From: Pseudomonas hunanensis
GTDB lineage: Bacteria; Pseudomonadota; Gammaproteobacteria; Pseudomonadales; Pseudomonadaceae
Length of the DNA stretch: 64,000 nt
Direction of reading: 5' to 3'
Assembly (NCBI RefSeq): GCF_013393325.1
Contig: NZ_QJRC01000101.1
Coordinates: forward strand, 186,001-250,000
Within the stretch, counting starts at the first letter, position 1; the number at the start of each line of letters is the position of its first letter. The notes under the pieces were generated by a model. The model saw only the letters and a program-made list of their open reading frames with translations, ran no database searches and was not told the origin of the DNA. Shown here in pieces: positions 1 to 8,113 of this stretch. The translations under genes and the position numbers were made by a program.

Positions 1-736
1 CAATGAACTCGGCCAGGCGGGCGATACCACCATCATGCAGTGCCATTTGGGTCAGGGCATCGATATCGTCACTGATCAATACGCTGCCGAACTCCGCGTC
101 AAAACGCAGCCCGTCGCGCACGAAGCCCCAGCGCAGAAACCGCCCATCCACCGGGTAGCGAAACACCAGACACCGGTGAGTGAGCAATGACTCGGGCGTA
201 GCGGGTACACCTGCGCTGTGCAGGTATCCGGGTGAGGCACAGCAAATGAACGGGATGCGGGCAATGTGCCGGGCCAGCAGTTGGTCTTCCAGTTGCGGGG
301 CAATGCGCAGGCTTACGTCGATGTCTTCACGGGCATGGTTTACCCGGCGATCAGTCGTTATCAACTCTATCGAAAGTAGGGGATATCGGGCACTGAATGC
401 GGGTATCAGCGGCGCCAGCACGTGTCGGCCAAAGGCGGACGTCGAGGCGATGCACAGCCGCCCCTGGGGCTCGCTGTCTGGGGTTGTAACCGCCTGTTCG
501 GCCAAGGCCAGGTCACGGTCGATGTGCTTCACGCGCTCGTAATACTGGGTGCCTGCAGGCGTCAAGGCCATGCTGCGTGTGGTGCGGCTGAGCAGGCGTA
601 CCCGCAGGTGGCCTTCGAGTCGCGCCAGGTTCTGGCTGACGGCTGCCGGGCTAAGGCCGAGATTACGCGCACCAGCGGCGATGCTGCCAGCCTCGACCAC
701 CTTGATGAAACAGCGGATGGCGTTGAGCAGGTCCAT
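1..736 (-). CDS. LysR-family transcriptional regulator (3' end outside window)
   Basis: This is a DNA-binding transcription factor of the LysR type. The first 60 residues form the winged helix-turn-helix (a central segment reads AGARNLGLSPAAVSQNLARL), and the remainder is the start of the periplasmic-binding-protein-like effector domain. About 245 codons lie in the window and the C-terminus runs off the left edge. The start is the ATG at 736, with only a weak purine tract upstream. It is divergent from the small membrane gene at 851, with about 114 bp between them, so that gene is its likely target. The effector is not predictable. Family assignment is firm; the specific role is unknown. Confidence 0.88.
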   Translation of the reverse strand, partial: MDLLNAIRCFIKVVEAGSIAAGARNLGLSPAAVSQNLARLEGHLRVRLLSRTTRSMALTPAGTQYYERVKHIDRDLALAEQAVTTPDSEPQGRLCIASTSAFGRHVLAPLIPAFSARYPLLSIELITTDRRVNHAREDIDVSLRIAPQLEDQLLARHIARIPFICCASPGYLHSAGVPATPESLLTHRCLVFRYPVDGRFLRWGFVRDGLRFDAEFGSVLISDDIDALTQMALHDGGIARLAEFI

Positions 737-850
737 GAAACGCTCTTTGATTCGTAAGAATTTCTTTATAAAGAACTCAATAGCGCGGGTCTACAGTTAC
801 GTGCCGGAGCATTGCTAACCTGCGCCTCCATTCAACTTTCAGGAGTTCGC

Positions 851-1111
851 ATGAGCAACCTGTCCCAGTCGCGCAGCCGACGCAAATTGCACCCGGTCGC
901 CACGCCCTATGTTTTCGCGTTCTACATGTCATCGATCATGGCGCTGTTGATGTGCTTCGTGATCACCGCGGCTAATGCCGGGGTGACACCGGAGTATCTG
1001 GGCAATGTGCTCAAGGCTTATCAGTTGGCGATGCCAGTGGCGTTTTTGTGTGTGCTGGTGGTCAGGCCGGTGGTGGTGCGATTGGTGGCGATAACGGTGC
1101 ACGCACAGTAA
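851..1111 (+). CDS. small DUF2798-type membrane protein
   Basis: An 86-residue protein with two hydrophobic segments, at about residues 21-43 and 60-80, which suggests two inner-membrane spans. The N-terminus is basic (RSRRKLHP). Size and arrangement resemble the DUF2798 family of small Pseudomonas membrane proteins, whose function is unknown. The start is the ATG at 851, preceded by a clear AGGAG at 841-845. It lies divergent to a LysR regulator, the usual arrangement of a regulator with its target. Downstream of its stop lies a repeat element rather than another gene. The family call is by resemblance only. Confidence 0.75.
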   Translation: MSNLSQSRSRRKLHPVATPYVFAFYMSSIMALLMCFVITAANAGVTPEYLGNVLKAYQLAMPVAFLCVLVVRPVVVRLVAITVHAQ

Positions 1112-1130
1112 CCCACCCAACCACGGCCCG

Positions 1131-1240
1131 GCTCTTGATCTTGATCTTCGCGACTTCAGGAGGCCGAACGCAGGCCTTGCGGAGGGAGGTGACGGGCATG
1201 GATGCCCGTCAAGCGCTGGGCCGGATGAGGGGAGCGCAGC
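1131..1240 (+). repeat. dispersed intergenic repeat, longer copy
   Basis: The 31 bases at 1140-1170 recur exactly at 12958-12988, and both copies are preceded by GCTCTTGAT. The longer copy continues with a GC-rich tract containing GACGGGCATGGATGCCCGTC (1191-1210), a perfect dyad with GACGGGCAT arms around GG. The segment resembles a family of noncoding intergenic repeats that I remember from putida and fluorescens genomes. Here the element appears to have lost its middle. No protein is convincingly encoded. Confidence 0.6.
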
Positions 1241-1262
1241 GTTTTTTGGTGGGCCTGCCCCG

Positions 1263-1314
1263 TGACAACAGACGCCAAGAAGCGATACCTACATCGCTAT
1301 CTTGGAGGTTGTCA
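1263..1314. other. long imperfect hairpin downstream of the glutathione peroxidase gene
   Basis: TGACAAC at 1263-1269 pairs with GTTGTCA at 1308-1314. Inside it, CCAAGAAGCGAT pairs with ATCGCTATCTTGG around ACCTAC with a single bulge. The whole folds into a 52-base stem-loop just past the 3' end of the minus-strand gene. No U-tract follows on either strand, so it could be a 3' stabiliser or part of the adjacent repeat rather than a terminator. Confidence 0.5.
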
Positions 1315-1339
1315 TGTACCCAACCACCACGCACTTCAG

Positions 1340-1909
1340 CTACGGCTGTGAAGCGATGGCCTTTTCGATGGCTGCACGGAACGCAGGATCATCCGGTTTG
1401 GTCAGGCTGGAGAAGTTACCAATCACCTTCCCCTTACGATCGACAACATACTTGTAGAAATTCCACTTCGGCGCACTGCTCTGGCTGGCCAGCTCCGCAA
1501 ACAGCGGTATCGCATCCTTGCCCCGCACAGCTTGCGTCTTGGTCATGGTGAAGGTAACGCCATAGTTGGCATAGCAAACCTTGGCGGTCTTTTCGCTATC
1601 GGCGTCTTCCTGCTTGAAGTCATTGGACGGCACGCCCAGCATTTCCAGGCCCTGCCCGTGATATTCCTTGTACGTCGCCTCAAGCCCCTCGAATTGCGGG
1701 GCAAAACCGCAATAGCTGGCGGTGTTCACCACCACCAGCGGCTTGCCGGCAAAGCGCTCGCACAGCTCGACCTGCCCCTTGCCGCGCAACTCTGGCAGGC
1801 TACCCTGCAACAATGCCGGGCAATCGGCAGCCCAGCTGGATGTGCTGGCAAGCAGGGCCAGCACCGGCACCGTCAACCAATGTGCACGCATGACTCGTTT
1901 CTCCCGCAT
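1340..1909 (-). CDS. periplasmic glutathione peroxidase
   Basis: A thiol peroxidase of the glutathione peroxidase family that reduces hydrogen and organic peroxides. It has 189 residues with an N-terminal signal peptide (hydrophobic residues 11-25 ending SSWA), so it acts in the periplasm. The catalytic motif is NTASYCGFAPQ with Cys67, a cysteine and not a selenocysteine enzyme. The VPSNDF and KWNFYKYVVD motifs carry the conserved downstream residues. In many bacteria such enzymes use thioredoxin-like reductants. The start at 1909 has AAGGA six bases upstream; a second ATG at 1891 lacks this. It is probably monocistronic. Confidence 0.93.
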   Translation of the reverse strand: MREKRVMRAHWLTVPVLALLASTSSWAADCPALLQGSLPELRGKGQVELCERFAGKPLVVVNTASYCGFAPQFEGLEATYKEYHGQGLEMLGVPSNDFKQEDADSEKTAKVCYANYGVTFTMTKTQAVRGKDAIPLFAELASQSSAPKWNFYKYVVDRKGKVIGNFSSLTKPDDPAFRAAIEKAIASQP

Positions 1910-1937
1910 GACAATCCTTGAGCTTGCAGGGTAGCGC

Positions 1938-2060
1938 CTAACAAACACTCATGCCCAGTTGCATCAGCGCCATCCCACCTTGATGCCAGCCCCACCACAC
2001 CAGTGCCAGCAGCAGCAGGGCGGCGATGGCCAGCAGCCCACGGGCCAGGTAGCGGTTCAT
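1938..2060 (-). CDS. 40-residue single-span membrane peptide coupled to MFS gene
   Basis: A 40-residue ORF starting MNRYLARGLLAIAALLLLAL and continuing with WWGWHQGG, with one hydrophobic span from residues 8 to 23. Its ATG overlaps the stop codon of the upstream MFS gene as ATGA, which indicates translational coupling. The short hydrophobic form and the coupling suggest a transporter accessory peptide, but no named family is recognised. Support is the overlap and the coherent membrane composition. Confidence 0.6.
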   Translation of the reverse strand: MNRYLARGLLAIAALLLLALVWWGWHQGGMALMQLGMSVC

Positions 2061-3259
2061 GCGGCCTGGGCCTGCAGGCGGGCGACCGGGCGTTCGCGCA
2101 CCGGCCAGTTGAGGGCTGCGGCCAGCAGGCTGAGCAGGATGGAAATCTGCCAAACCAGGTCGTAGCTGCCGGTGCGGTCATACACCACCCCACCCAACCA
2201 GCCGCCCAAGAACGCACCCAACTGGTGGAACAAGAACACGATACCGCCGAGCATGGACAGGTTACGCACCCCGAATACCGTGGCCACGGTGCCATTGGTC
2301 AGCGGCACCGTGGACAGCCACAACAGGCCCATGGCGATGCCGAACAGGTAAGCACTGAACTCGCTTACCGGCGCCCAAAGGAATAGCACGATCACCACCG
2401 CTCGCAGCAGGTACAGCCCGGTCAGCAGGCGCGGCTTGGACATGCGCCCGCCCAACCAGCCAGCAGTGAAGGTTCCGACGATATTGAACAGGCCAACCAA
2501 CGCCAGCACCGTGGTACCGGTGGTCGCAGCCAGGTGCTGATCAACCAGGTAGGCCGGCAGGTGCACCCCGATGAACACCACCTGGAAGCCGCAAACGAAG
2601 AAGCCCAGTGCCAGCAACCAGAACCCAGGATGGGAACATGCTTCGCGCAGCGCCTGGCCCAGGGTCTGCTCGGCACCATGGCTGGGCAACGGGCGGTCGC
2701 GCAGCAGGCCGACGAAGGGCACGATAAACGCCACCATCAGGCCCAGCACCAGCAAGGCTGCGGACCAACCCAGCCACTGGATCAGGCCGAGGGTGCCCGG
2801 CAGCATGGCGAACTGGCCAAACGAACCGGCGGCGCTGGCAATGCCCATGGCCATGCTGCGCTTCTCTGCCGGTACGGCACGCCCGACCACGCCGAGGATG
2901 ACCGAAAACGATGTGCCAGACAGGCCGATGCCAATCAGCAAGCCGGCACTGAGCGACAATGACCAGGCGGAGTCGGCCATGCCCATGAACACCAAGCCGA
3001 TGGCGTAGAGAATGCCACCGATGATCACCACCCGCGCTGCGCCCATACGGTCGGCCAAGGCACCGGCGAATGGTTGCGCCAGCCCCCAGACCAGGTTCTG
3101 CAAGGCAATGGCAAAAGCGAACACCTCCCGCCCCCAACCAAAATCGGCGCTCATCGGCGCCAGGAACAAACCAAAGCCGTGCCGCACACCCAGGGACAGC
3201 GCCAGGATCAAGGCCGCCCCCACCAATACCCACCCGCTGGTTCGCCACACCGAAGTCAT
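2057..3259 (-). CDS. MFS transporter
   Basis: A 400-residue inner-membrane transporter with about 12 hydrophobic segments and the major-facilitator fold. Motif A is visible between spans 2 and 3 as GALADRMGAARV, with a second-half counterpart near GWLGGRMSKPRL. The sequence resembles the monocarboxylate or oxalate:formate antiporter type (RHGFGLFLAPMSADFGW near the start). The substrate is unknown. The start is the ATG at 3259 with GGAG nine bases upstream. It sits 64 bp downstream of a MarR regulator, and the gap holds a perfect palindrome, so it is likely repressed by that MarR protein and induced by its own substrate or a toxic compound. A 40-residue gene is coupled to its end. Confidence 0.88.
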   Translation of the reverse strand: MTSVWRTSGWVLVGAALILALSLGVRHGFGLFLAPMSADFGWGREVFAFAIALQNLVWGLAQPFAGALADRMGAARVVIIGGILYAIGLVFMGMADSAWSLSLSAGLLIGIGLSGTSFSVILGVVGRAVPAEKRSMAMGIASAAGSFGQFAMLPGTLGLIQWLGWSAALLVLGLMVAFIVPFVGLLRDRPLPSHGAEQTLGQALREACSHPGFWLLALGFFVCGFQVVFIGVHLPAYLVDQHLAATTGTTVLALVGLFNIVGTFTAGWLGGRMSKPRLLTGLYLLRAVVIVLFLWAPVSEFSAYLFGIAMGLLWLSTVPLTNGTVATVFGVRNLSMLGGIVFLFHQLGAFLGGWLGGVVYDRTGSYDLVWQISILLSLLAAALNWPVRERPVARLQAQAA

Positions 3260-3291
3260 TGTCGTTTTCTCCAGCACATCGCAAGGTTTTT

Positions 3292-3307
3292 GCGGGTATA
3301 TACCCGC
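3292..3307. promoter_or_regulatory. palindromic operator candidate upstream of MFS gene
   Basis: The perfect 16-base palindrome GCGGGTATATACCCGC lies between the marR stop and the MFS start. A copy matching 14 of 16 bases lies just upstream of the marR start at 3733-3748. Paired sites of this kind next to a MarR gene are typical of its operators. The binding itself is inferred. Confidence 0.65.
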
Positions 3308-3323
3308 TTATAGTCGTATCAAT

Positions 3324-3728
3324 TCACGCCAGTTGGTCCAGCAAACGCACCAGTTCATCCCGCGGCCCTTCGCCCAACCGCTCCACCAGCTTGATCTGGG
3401 CTTGTTCCCAGGCCGGATACGCAGCACGCAGCAGCTGCGTACCGGCCTCGGTCAACAGCACCACACGGTTACGCTGGTCGTCGCCATCAGCCAGGGCCAC
3501 CAGCCCTTCCGCCTCCAGCACCCGCAGGTTGCGGCCTAGGGTACTGCGCTCCAGGCCCATGGCCTCGGCCAAGGTGGTGATACTGGGGCGGTCGAGCCGT
3601 TGCAGGTGTCTCAGCAAGGAAAACTGCGCAACATTGACCCCGAAGCCGGAGAGGGCCTCGTCGTAATGCCGGCTCACCCCACGGGCGGCACGACGCAGAT
3701 GGGTACAGATGCATTCACTGGTCAGCAT
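3324..3728 (-). CDS. MarR-family transcriptional regulator
   Basis: A dimeric winged-helix repressor of about 134 residues. The helix-turn-helix covers roughly residues 50-75 (segment TLAEAMGLERSTLGRNLRVL), followed by the beta-wing (DGDDQRNRVVLLTEAG). An N-terminal SECICTHLRRAAR segment carries two cysteines that could sense thiol-reactive ligands; this is speculative. The start is taken as the ATG at 3728, although no strong ribosome site precedes it. The gene lies immediately upstream of an MFS gene, and palindromes in both upstream regions suggest autoregulation and control of the transporter. Confidence 0.9.
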   Translation of the reverse strand: MLTSECICTHLRRAARGVSRHYDEALSGFGVNVAQFSLLRHLQRLDRPSITTLAEAMGLERSTLGRNLRVLEAEGLVALADGDDQRNRVVLLTEAGTQLLRAAYPAWEQAQIKLVERLGEGPRDELVRLLDQLA

Positions 3729-3732
3729 GGAT

Positions 3733-3748
3733 ACGTGTATATACCCGC
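3733..3748. promoter_or_regulatory. second MarR operator candidate, marR promoter
   Basis: ACGTGTATATACCCGC matches 14 of 16 positions of the perfect palindrome at 3292-3307 and lies five bases upstream of the marR ATG. It supports autorepression by the MarR protein. The assignment is an inference from position and repetition. Confidence 0.6.
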
Positions 3749-3796
3749 ACCTTAGATGTTGCAAGAAATTTCATTTCTGCGTAGGCCTGAAAGGCT

Positions 3797-4519
3797 TCAG
3801 AGGCCCAAGGCCAACCCCAGCACCACCGCCAATTCGAGTAACTCGAGCAGCGCGCCGGCAGTATCCCCAGTGGCCCCACCCAGCCGTCGGTACATCAGAT
3901 GTCGCAGCCAGGCAAACACCGCCACCGCCAGCAGCACTACCCATCCGCCCAAGAGCAGGCAGAAAAGCGCACAACACAGCAACACCCACCCGGCAGCACG
4001 CCGGGGCAGATGTTCGGCCAGCGCCTGCCCCAACCCACCGGGGCGCACATACGGCGTGCAAAGGAACAACCCCAACATTGCCGTTCGCCCGATCAACGGC
4101 GCCAGCAGCAATTGCGCCCCGACACCCTGCTCGACCAGCACCCATAAGGCGCAAAACTTCAACAACAGCACCAGCACCAGGGTGACCACGGCAATCGGCC
4201 CGCTGCGCGGGTCCTTCATGATCTGCAGGGTGCGTTCACGGTCGCCGAAGCCACCCAACCAGGCGTCTGCGCTGTCCGCCAGGCCATCCAGGTGCAAGGC
4301 GCCACTGAGCAGCACCCACGCTGTCAGCAGCAACGCCGCATGCAGCGGCGCCGGTGTACCTTGCAGCAGATGGCTGGCCAACCACAACAGCAGCCCGAAC
4401 AGCAGCCCGACCAGCGGGTAGTACAGCAGCGAACGCCCCACCTCACGCGCTGCCGGCATGCCCGGCAAGCTCACCGGCAGGCTGCTGAGAAACTGCAAGG
4501 CGATCAAGAAAGGCAGCAT
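3797..4519 (-). CDS. cobS: adenosylcobinamide-GDP ribazoletransferase (cobalamin synthase)
   Basis: The last enzyme of the nucleotide-loop pathway, joining adenosylcobinamide-GDP and alpha-ribazole to give adenosylcobalamin at the inner membrane. It has 240 residues with several hydrophobic spans. Family landmarks are LLYYPLVGLLFGLLLW, the acidic motif GALHLDGLADSADAWLGG near residue 80, and the tract DPRSGPIAVV. The start is the ATG at 4519, one base after the phosphatase gene stop. It is the last gene of the ten-gene cob operon. Also called cobV in the older Pseudomonas nomenclature. Confidence 0.95.
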   Translation of the reverse strand: MLPFLIALQFLSSLPVSLPGMPAAREVGRSLLYYPLVGLLFGLLLWLASHLLQGTPAPLHAALLLTAWVLLSGALHLDGLADSADAWLGGFGDRERTLQIMKDPRSGPIAVVTLVLVLLLKFCALWVLVEQGVGAQLLLAPLIGRTAMLGLFLCTPYVRPGGLGQALAEHLPRRAAGWVLLCCALFCLLLGGWVVLLAVAVFAWLRHLMYRRLGGATGDTAGALLELLELAVVLGLALGL

Positions 4520-4520
4520 C

Positions 4521-5087
4521 TCAGCGGGCCTCGACCAACTGCCCGTCAACACCCGGCACCAGGCGCATCAACGCGCCATGCCCGACTTCGACCTGCAGCA
4601 ATTGTTCCCTCGGCAAACCCCGGGCACGCGCCAGCAACAACCGCATTACCCCGCCATGGGTGACCAACAGCACGCGCTTGCCGGCATGTTGAAGGTGCAA
4701 ACGCTCGACAGCTGCCAGCACCCGTTCGGCAAACGCCTCGACCGGCTCGCCGTTGGGCGGTGTGAAGGCGTAAGGGTCCGCCCAGAACCGCCCAAGCGCG
4801 TCGGCCTGGTGCTCCATGATCTGCGCGGCGCTACGCCCCTCCCAATCGCCGAAATGCAGCTCTTGCAGGGCAGGCTCACGCTGCACCGGCACGTTCAACC
4901 GCGCGCCCAGCTCATCGGCGAACCGCGCACAGCGCTGCAGCGGCGAGCTGACCAAAACCTGCCACGGGCCGGCCTCGGCCACGGCACTGCGCATTTGCGC
5001 CCACCCCTTGTCGGTCAGGGCATCGTCAAGGCTGCCGCGCAGGCCGCCCTGTTCCGTTTCACCATGGCGCAGCAGGTCGAGGATCAT
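4521..5087 (-). CDS. cobC: alpha-ribazole phosphatase, histidine phosphatase family
   Basis: A 188-residue member of the phosphoglycerate-mutase-like branch. It is predicted to remove the 5' phosphate from alpha-ribazole phosphate or from the cobalamin phosphate intermediate. The RHGET motif sits at residues 7-11 (catalytic His8), and the second histidine is in LLVTHGGVMRLLL. The substrate is inferred from its place between cobT and cobS. The ATG at 5087 overlaps the cobT stop by four bases. The symbol cobC is also used for threonine-phosphate decarboxylase in Pseudomonas naming; here it follows Salmonella usage. Confidence 0.9.
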   Translation of the reverse strand: MILDLLRHGETEQGGLRGSLDDALTDKGWAQMRSAVAEAGPWQVLVSSPLQRCARFADELGARLNVPVQREPALQELHFGDWEGRSAAQIMEHQADALGRFWADPYAFTPPNGEPVEAFAERVLAAVERLHLQHAGKRVLLVTHGGVMRLLLARARGLPREQLLQVEVGHGALMRLVPGVDGQLVEAR

Positions 5088-6139
5088 GCCGGGCGGTCCG
5101 CCACCGCGGCCTCGGCAAAGGTCGCCATTTGCCCATGCAGCGCACAGGCCAGGCGCAGCAGCGGCACCGCCAGGGCAGCACCACTGCCCTCGCCCAGGCG
5201 CAGGCCCAGGGCCAGCAACGGCTCGGCCTGCAGCGCAGCCAGCAAGGCCTTGTGCCCAGGCTCGGCACCCTGGTGGGCGAACAGCAGCCAGGCCCGGCAC
5301 TGCGGGTTAAGATGCACTGCCACCAACGCGGCGACACTGCAGATGAAACCATCCACCAGCACCGCAACACCCGCCTGCGCGCAGCCGATGTAGGCGCCAG
5401 CCAACGCCGCTATCTCGAATCCGCCAACACAGCCCAGCGCCTGCAACGGGTCTTCAGCACGCAGGCCGTGCAGGCGCAGCGCCCGCTCGATGACCTCGGC
5501 CTTGTGCCGCACGCCGGCATTGTCCAGCCCAGTGCCTGGGCCGCTCAGCTGTGCCGCCGGGCAGCTCAGCAGGACGCTGGCCAGGGCTGCGGCGGCCGTG
5601 GTGTTGCCGATGCCCATCTCGCCACCGATGAACAGCTGAGCACCCTGTTCAGCGGCGCGCAGGGCGCTGTCGCGGCCGGCCTGCAAGGCTGCTTGCAACT
5701 GGTTCTCGGTCATCGCGGGCTGGCAGGCAAAGTTGGCGGTGCCGGCGCCCAGGCGCAGATGGCGCACACCGGGCAGCTCCAACTGCGCGTCGATGGTGCC
5801 CAGGTCGACCACTTCCAGGCTGGCTTGCAGTTGCCGCGCCAGTACACTGATCGCCGCACCGCCGCCGACGAAGTTACGCAGCATCTGCCCGGTCACCGCC
5901 TGCGGGTAGGCCGAGATGCCTTCTTCGACCACCCCGTGGTCGCCGGCAAAAATGGTAATTGCGACCTGATCCAGGATCGGCCGCTCACACCCTTGCAGGC
6001 CTGCCAACTGGATAGCCAAGCCCTCCAGCTGGCCGAGTGAGCCGGCAGGTTTGGTCAGTTGCTGCTGACGGGCGTGGGCCTGGTCCATGGCATCGTTGTC
6101 GAGGGGATGGCAGGCGTCACGCCACCAGGCTTGGGTCAT
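5084..6139 (-). CDS. cobT: nicotinate-nucleotide--dimethylbenzimidazole phosphoribosyltransferase
   Basis: Activates the lower ligand by transferring phosphoribose from nicotinate mononucleotide to 5,6-dimethylbenzimidazole, giving alpha-ribazole phosphate. It has 351 residues, the usual length. Landmarks are LTKPAGSLGQLEGLA near residue 30, FAGDHGVVEEGISAYP near residue 67, and GGEMGIGNTTAAAAL near residue 170. It overlaps the cobU stop by four bases upstream and the phosphatase start by four downstream, so the genes are tightly coupled. Its substrate is supplied by bluB in the same operon. Called cobU in the Pseudomonas denitrificans scheme. Confidence 0.96.
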   Translation of the reverse strand: MTQAWWRDACHPLDNDAMDQAHARQQQLTKPAGSLGQLEGLAIQLAGLQGCERPILDQVAITIFAGDHGVVEEGISAYPQAVTGQMLRNFVGGGAAISVLARQLQASLEVVDLGTIDAQLELPGVRHLRLGAGTANFACQPAMTENQLQAALQAGRDSALRAAEQGAQLFIGGEMGIGNTTAAAALASVLLSCPAAQLSGPGTGLDNAGVRHKAEVIERALRLHGLRAEDPLQALGCVGGFEIAALAGAYIGCAQAGVAVLVDGFICSVAALVAVHLNPQCRAWLLFAHQGAEPGHKALLAALQAEPLLALGLRLGEGSGAALAVPLLRLACALHGQMATFAEAAVADRPA

Positions 6140-6657
6140 AGTGCAGGTCCTTTGAGCATTAGGGGCAGGCCGGCCACCGTCAGCACCACGCGCTGACAGC
6201 GTTCGGCCACGGCTTGGTGCAGCCAGCCGGCCAGGTCGACATAGCGCCGGGTCAGCTCGCCCATGGGCACGACGCCCAGGCCGGTTTCGTTACTGACCAG
6301 GACAAGGGTGCCAGGCAACTGCTCCAGGCAGGCCAGCAGGGCATCACGCTCCTCGGCCAGGCGCTGGTCGTCTTCCAGCATCAGCAGGTTGGTCAACCAC
6401 AGGGTCAGGCAATCCACCAGCAGGCATCGCCCTTCGGCCGCTTCGGCGCGCAGCACCGCGGCCAAGGCCAGGGGTTCTTCGATCAACCCCCAGTCATCGG
6501 GGCGACGTTGGCGATGCAGCAACACGCGTTCGTTCATTTCACCATCCAGCGGTTGGCTGGTGGCGATGTAGGTCACTGGCAGGCCACTGGCGCTGGCCAG
6601 CTGTTCGGCCAGCCGGCTCTTGCCGGACCGGGCGCCGCCGAGGATCAGGTTGCGCAT
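6136..6657 (-). CDS. cobU: adenosylcobinamide kinase / guanylyltransferase
   Basis: A bifunctional enzyme that phosphorylates adenosylcobinamide and then adds GMP, giving adenosylcobinamide-GDP for cobS. It has 173 residues. The Walker A motif GGARSGKS is at residues 7-14, with the family segment HRQRRPDDWGLIEEPL around residue 50 and LLVDCLTLWLTNLL as the Walker B region near 85. The ATG at 6657 follows the cobQ stop by one base. Called cobP in the Pseudomonas scheme. Confidence 0.95.
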   Translation of the reverse strand: MRNLILGGARSGKSRLAEQLASASGLPVTYIATSQPLDGEMNERVLLHRQRRPDDWGLIEEPLALAAVLRAEAAEGRCLLVDCLTLWLTNLLMLEDDQRLAEERDALLACLEQLPGTLVLVSNETGLGVVPMGELTRRYVDLAGWLHQAVAERCQRVVLTVAGLPLMLKGPAL

Positions 6658-6658
6658 G

Positions 6659-8113
6659 TCAGGCCACCCCGCACAGTTGGCGCAACAGCGCGGTGTCCAG
6701 GTGCTTTTCCACCAGGTCGGCCAGGCGCTCGATATCGCGTTCGCGCAACGCTTCGTAGTCGATCGCCTGCACATCCTCCAGCCCGGCCCAGCGCAGCAGC
6801 GCGGCACACGACTGGCTGCCTTCGAACAAACCGTGCAGGTAGGTGGCGAGGATCTGGCCATCCGCGCTGACAGCGCCATCACAGCGGCCATCGGCCAGTT
6901 GCACGGCAGGTCGCTCAAGGGCTGGACCCGAGGTGACCCCGGCATGAATTTCATAACCGGCAACCGCTGCAGCTTCAAGGTTCAGTGTGCCGGCAACGTT
7001 GCGCAGTTGCTTCTCGGCTTCAAGCACCGTGGCGTAGTCAAGCAAGCCGAGCCCCTGGCTTGAGCCGGTGGCCCCTTCCAGCCCCAGTGGGTCATGCACT
7101 TGGCGCCCGAGCATCTGCAAGCCACCGCAAATACCGATCAGCTTGCCACCATAGCGCAGGTGCCGCTCGATGGCCTTGTCCCAACCGCGCTCGCGCAGTT
7201 GTGCCAGGTCGCCACGCACACTTTTGGAGCCCGGCAGGATAATCAGGTCGGCAGCCGGAATCGGCTGGCCTGGGCCGATGAACTGCAGGTCTACCTGCGG
7301 GTGCAGGCGCAGCGGGTCGAAGTCGGTGTGGTTGCTGATGCGCGGCAGTACCGGCACGATCACCTTGAGTACACGCGCGAGCTTGGCGCCCTGGCGCACA
7401 TCAATACCGTCTTCGGCTTCCAGATGCAGGTCGGTGACGTAGGGCAGTACGCCCAGTACCGGCTTGCCGGTGCGTTGCTCCAGCCAGTCCAGCCCCGGTT
7501 GCAGCAAGGCGATATCGCCACGGAAGCGGTTGATCACAAAACCTTTGACCCGCGCCTGCTCACTGGGCGACAGCAATTCCAGCGTGCCCACAAGATGGGC
7601 GAACACACCGCCACGGTTGATGTCGGCGACCAGGATCACCGGGCAGTCCACCGCTTCGGCAAAACCCATGTTGGCGATGTCGCCGGCACGCAAGTTGATT
7701 TCTGCCGGCGAGCCTGCGCCCTCGACCATGACCACCGGGTACGCGGCGCTCAGGCGCTGGTGCGATGCCAGCACTGCCTGCATGGCCGTGGCCTTGTAGT
7801 CGTGGTAGGCCACTGCATTCATGCTGGTGACTGCGCGGCCATGAATGATCACCTGGGCACCGGTATCGCTATTGGGCTTGAGCAATACAGGGTTCATGTC
7901 GGTATGGGGTGCCAGCCGGCAAGCCTGAGCTTGCACTGCTTGAGCACGGCCGATTTCACCGCCATCGGCGGTCACTGCGCTATTGAGCGCCATGTTCTGC
8001 GGCTTGAAGGGCACCACACCGACACCCTGGCGCAGCAGCCAGCGGCACAGCGCGGTCACCAGCGTGCTCTTGCCGGCATCGGAGGTGGTGCCTTGCACCA
8101 TGAGAGTGGTCAT
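6659..8113 (-). CDS. cobQ: cobyric acid synthase (glutamine-hydrolysing)
   Basis: Amidates carboxylate side chains b, d, e and g of adenosylcobyrinic acid a,c-diamide, using ATP and glutamine. It has 484 residues. The N-terminal half is a dethiobiotin-synthetase-like ATPase with a P-loop at residues 8-16 (GTTSDAGKS). The C-terminal half is a class-I-like glutamine amidotransferase with nucleophile Cys329 in GICGGLQMLG and a late YEIHAG histidine motif. The ATG at 8113 overlaps the stop of the upstream gene by four bases. Extended starts upstream run into that gene and are unlikely. Confidence 0.96.
   Translation of the reverse strand: MTTLMVQGTTSDAGKSTLVTALCRWLLRQGVGVVPFKPQNMALNSAVTADGGEIGRAQAVQAQACRLAPHTDMNPVLLKPNSDTGAQVIIHGRAVTSMNAVAYHDYKATAMQAVLASHQRLSAAYPVVMVEGAGSPAEINLRAGDIANMGFAEAVDCPVILVADINRGGVFAHLVGTLELLSPSEQARVKGFVINRFRGDIALLQPGLDWLEQRTGKPVLGVLPYVTDLHLEAEDGIDVRQGAKLARVLKVIVPVLPRISNHTDFDPLRLHPQVDLQFIGPGQPIPAADLIILPGSKSVRGDLAQLRERGWDKAIERHLRYGGKLIGICGGLQMLGRQVHDPLGLEGATGSSQGLGLLDYATVLEAEKQLRNVAGTLNLEAAAVAGYEIHAGVTSGPALERPAVQLADGRCDGAVSADGQILATYLHGLFEGSQSCAALLRWAGLEDVQAIDYEALRERDIERLADLVEKHLDTALLRQLCGVA

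Noticed and set aside
1191..1210. GACGGGCATGGATGCCCGTC dyad as an operator
   Set aside because: It lies inside the dispersed repeat and is not next to a promoter, so a specific operator role is unsupported.
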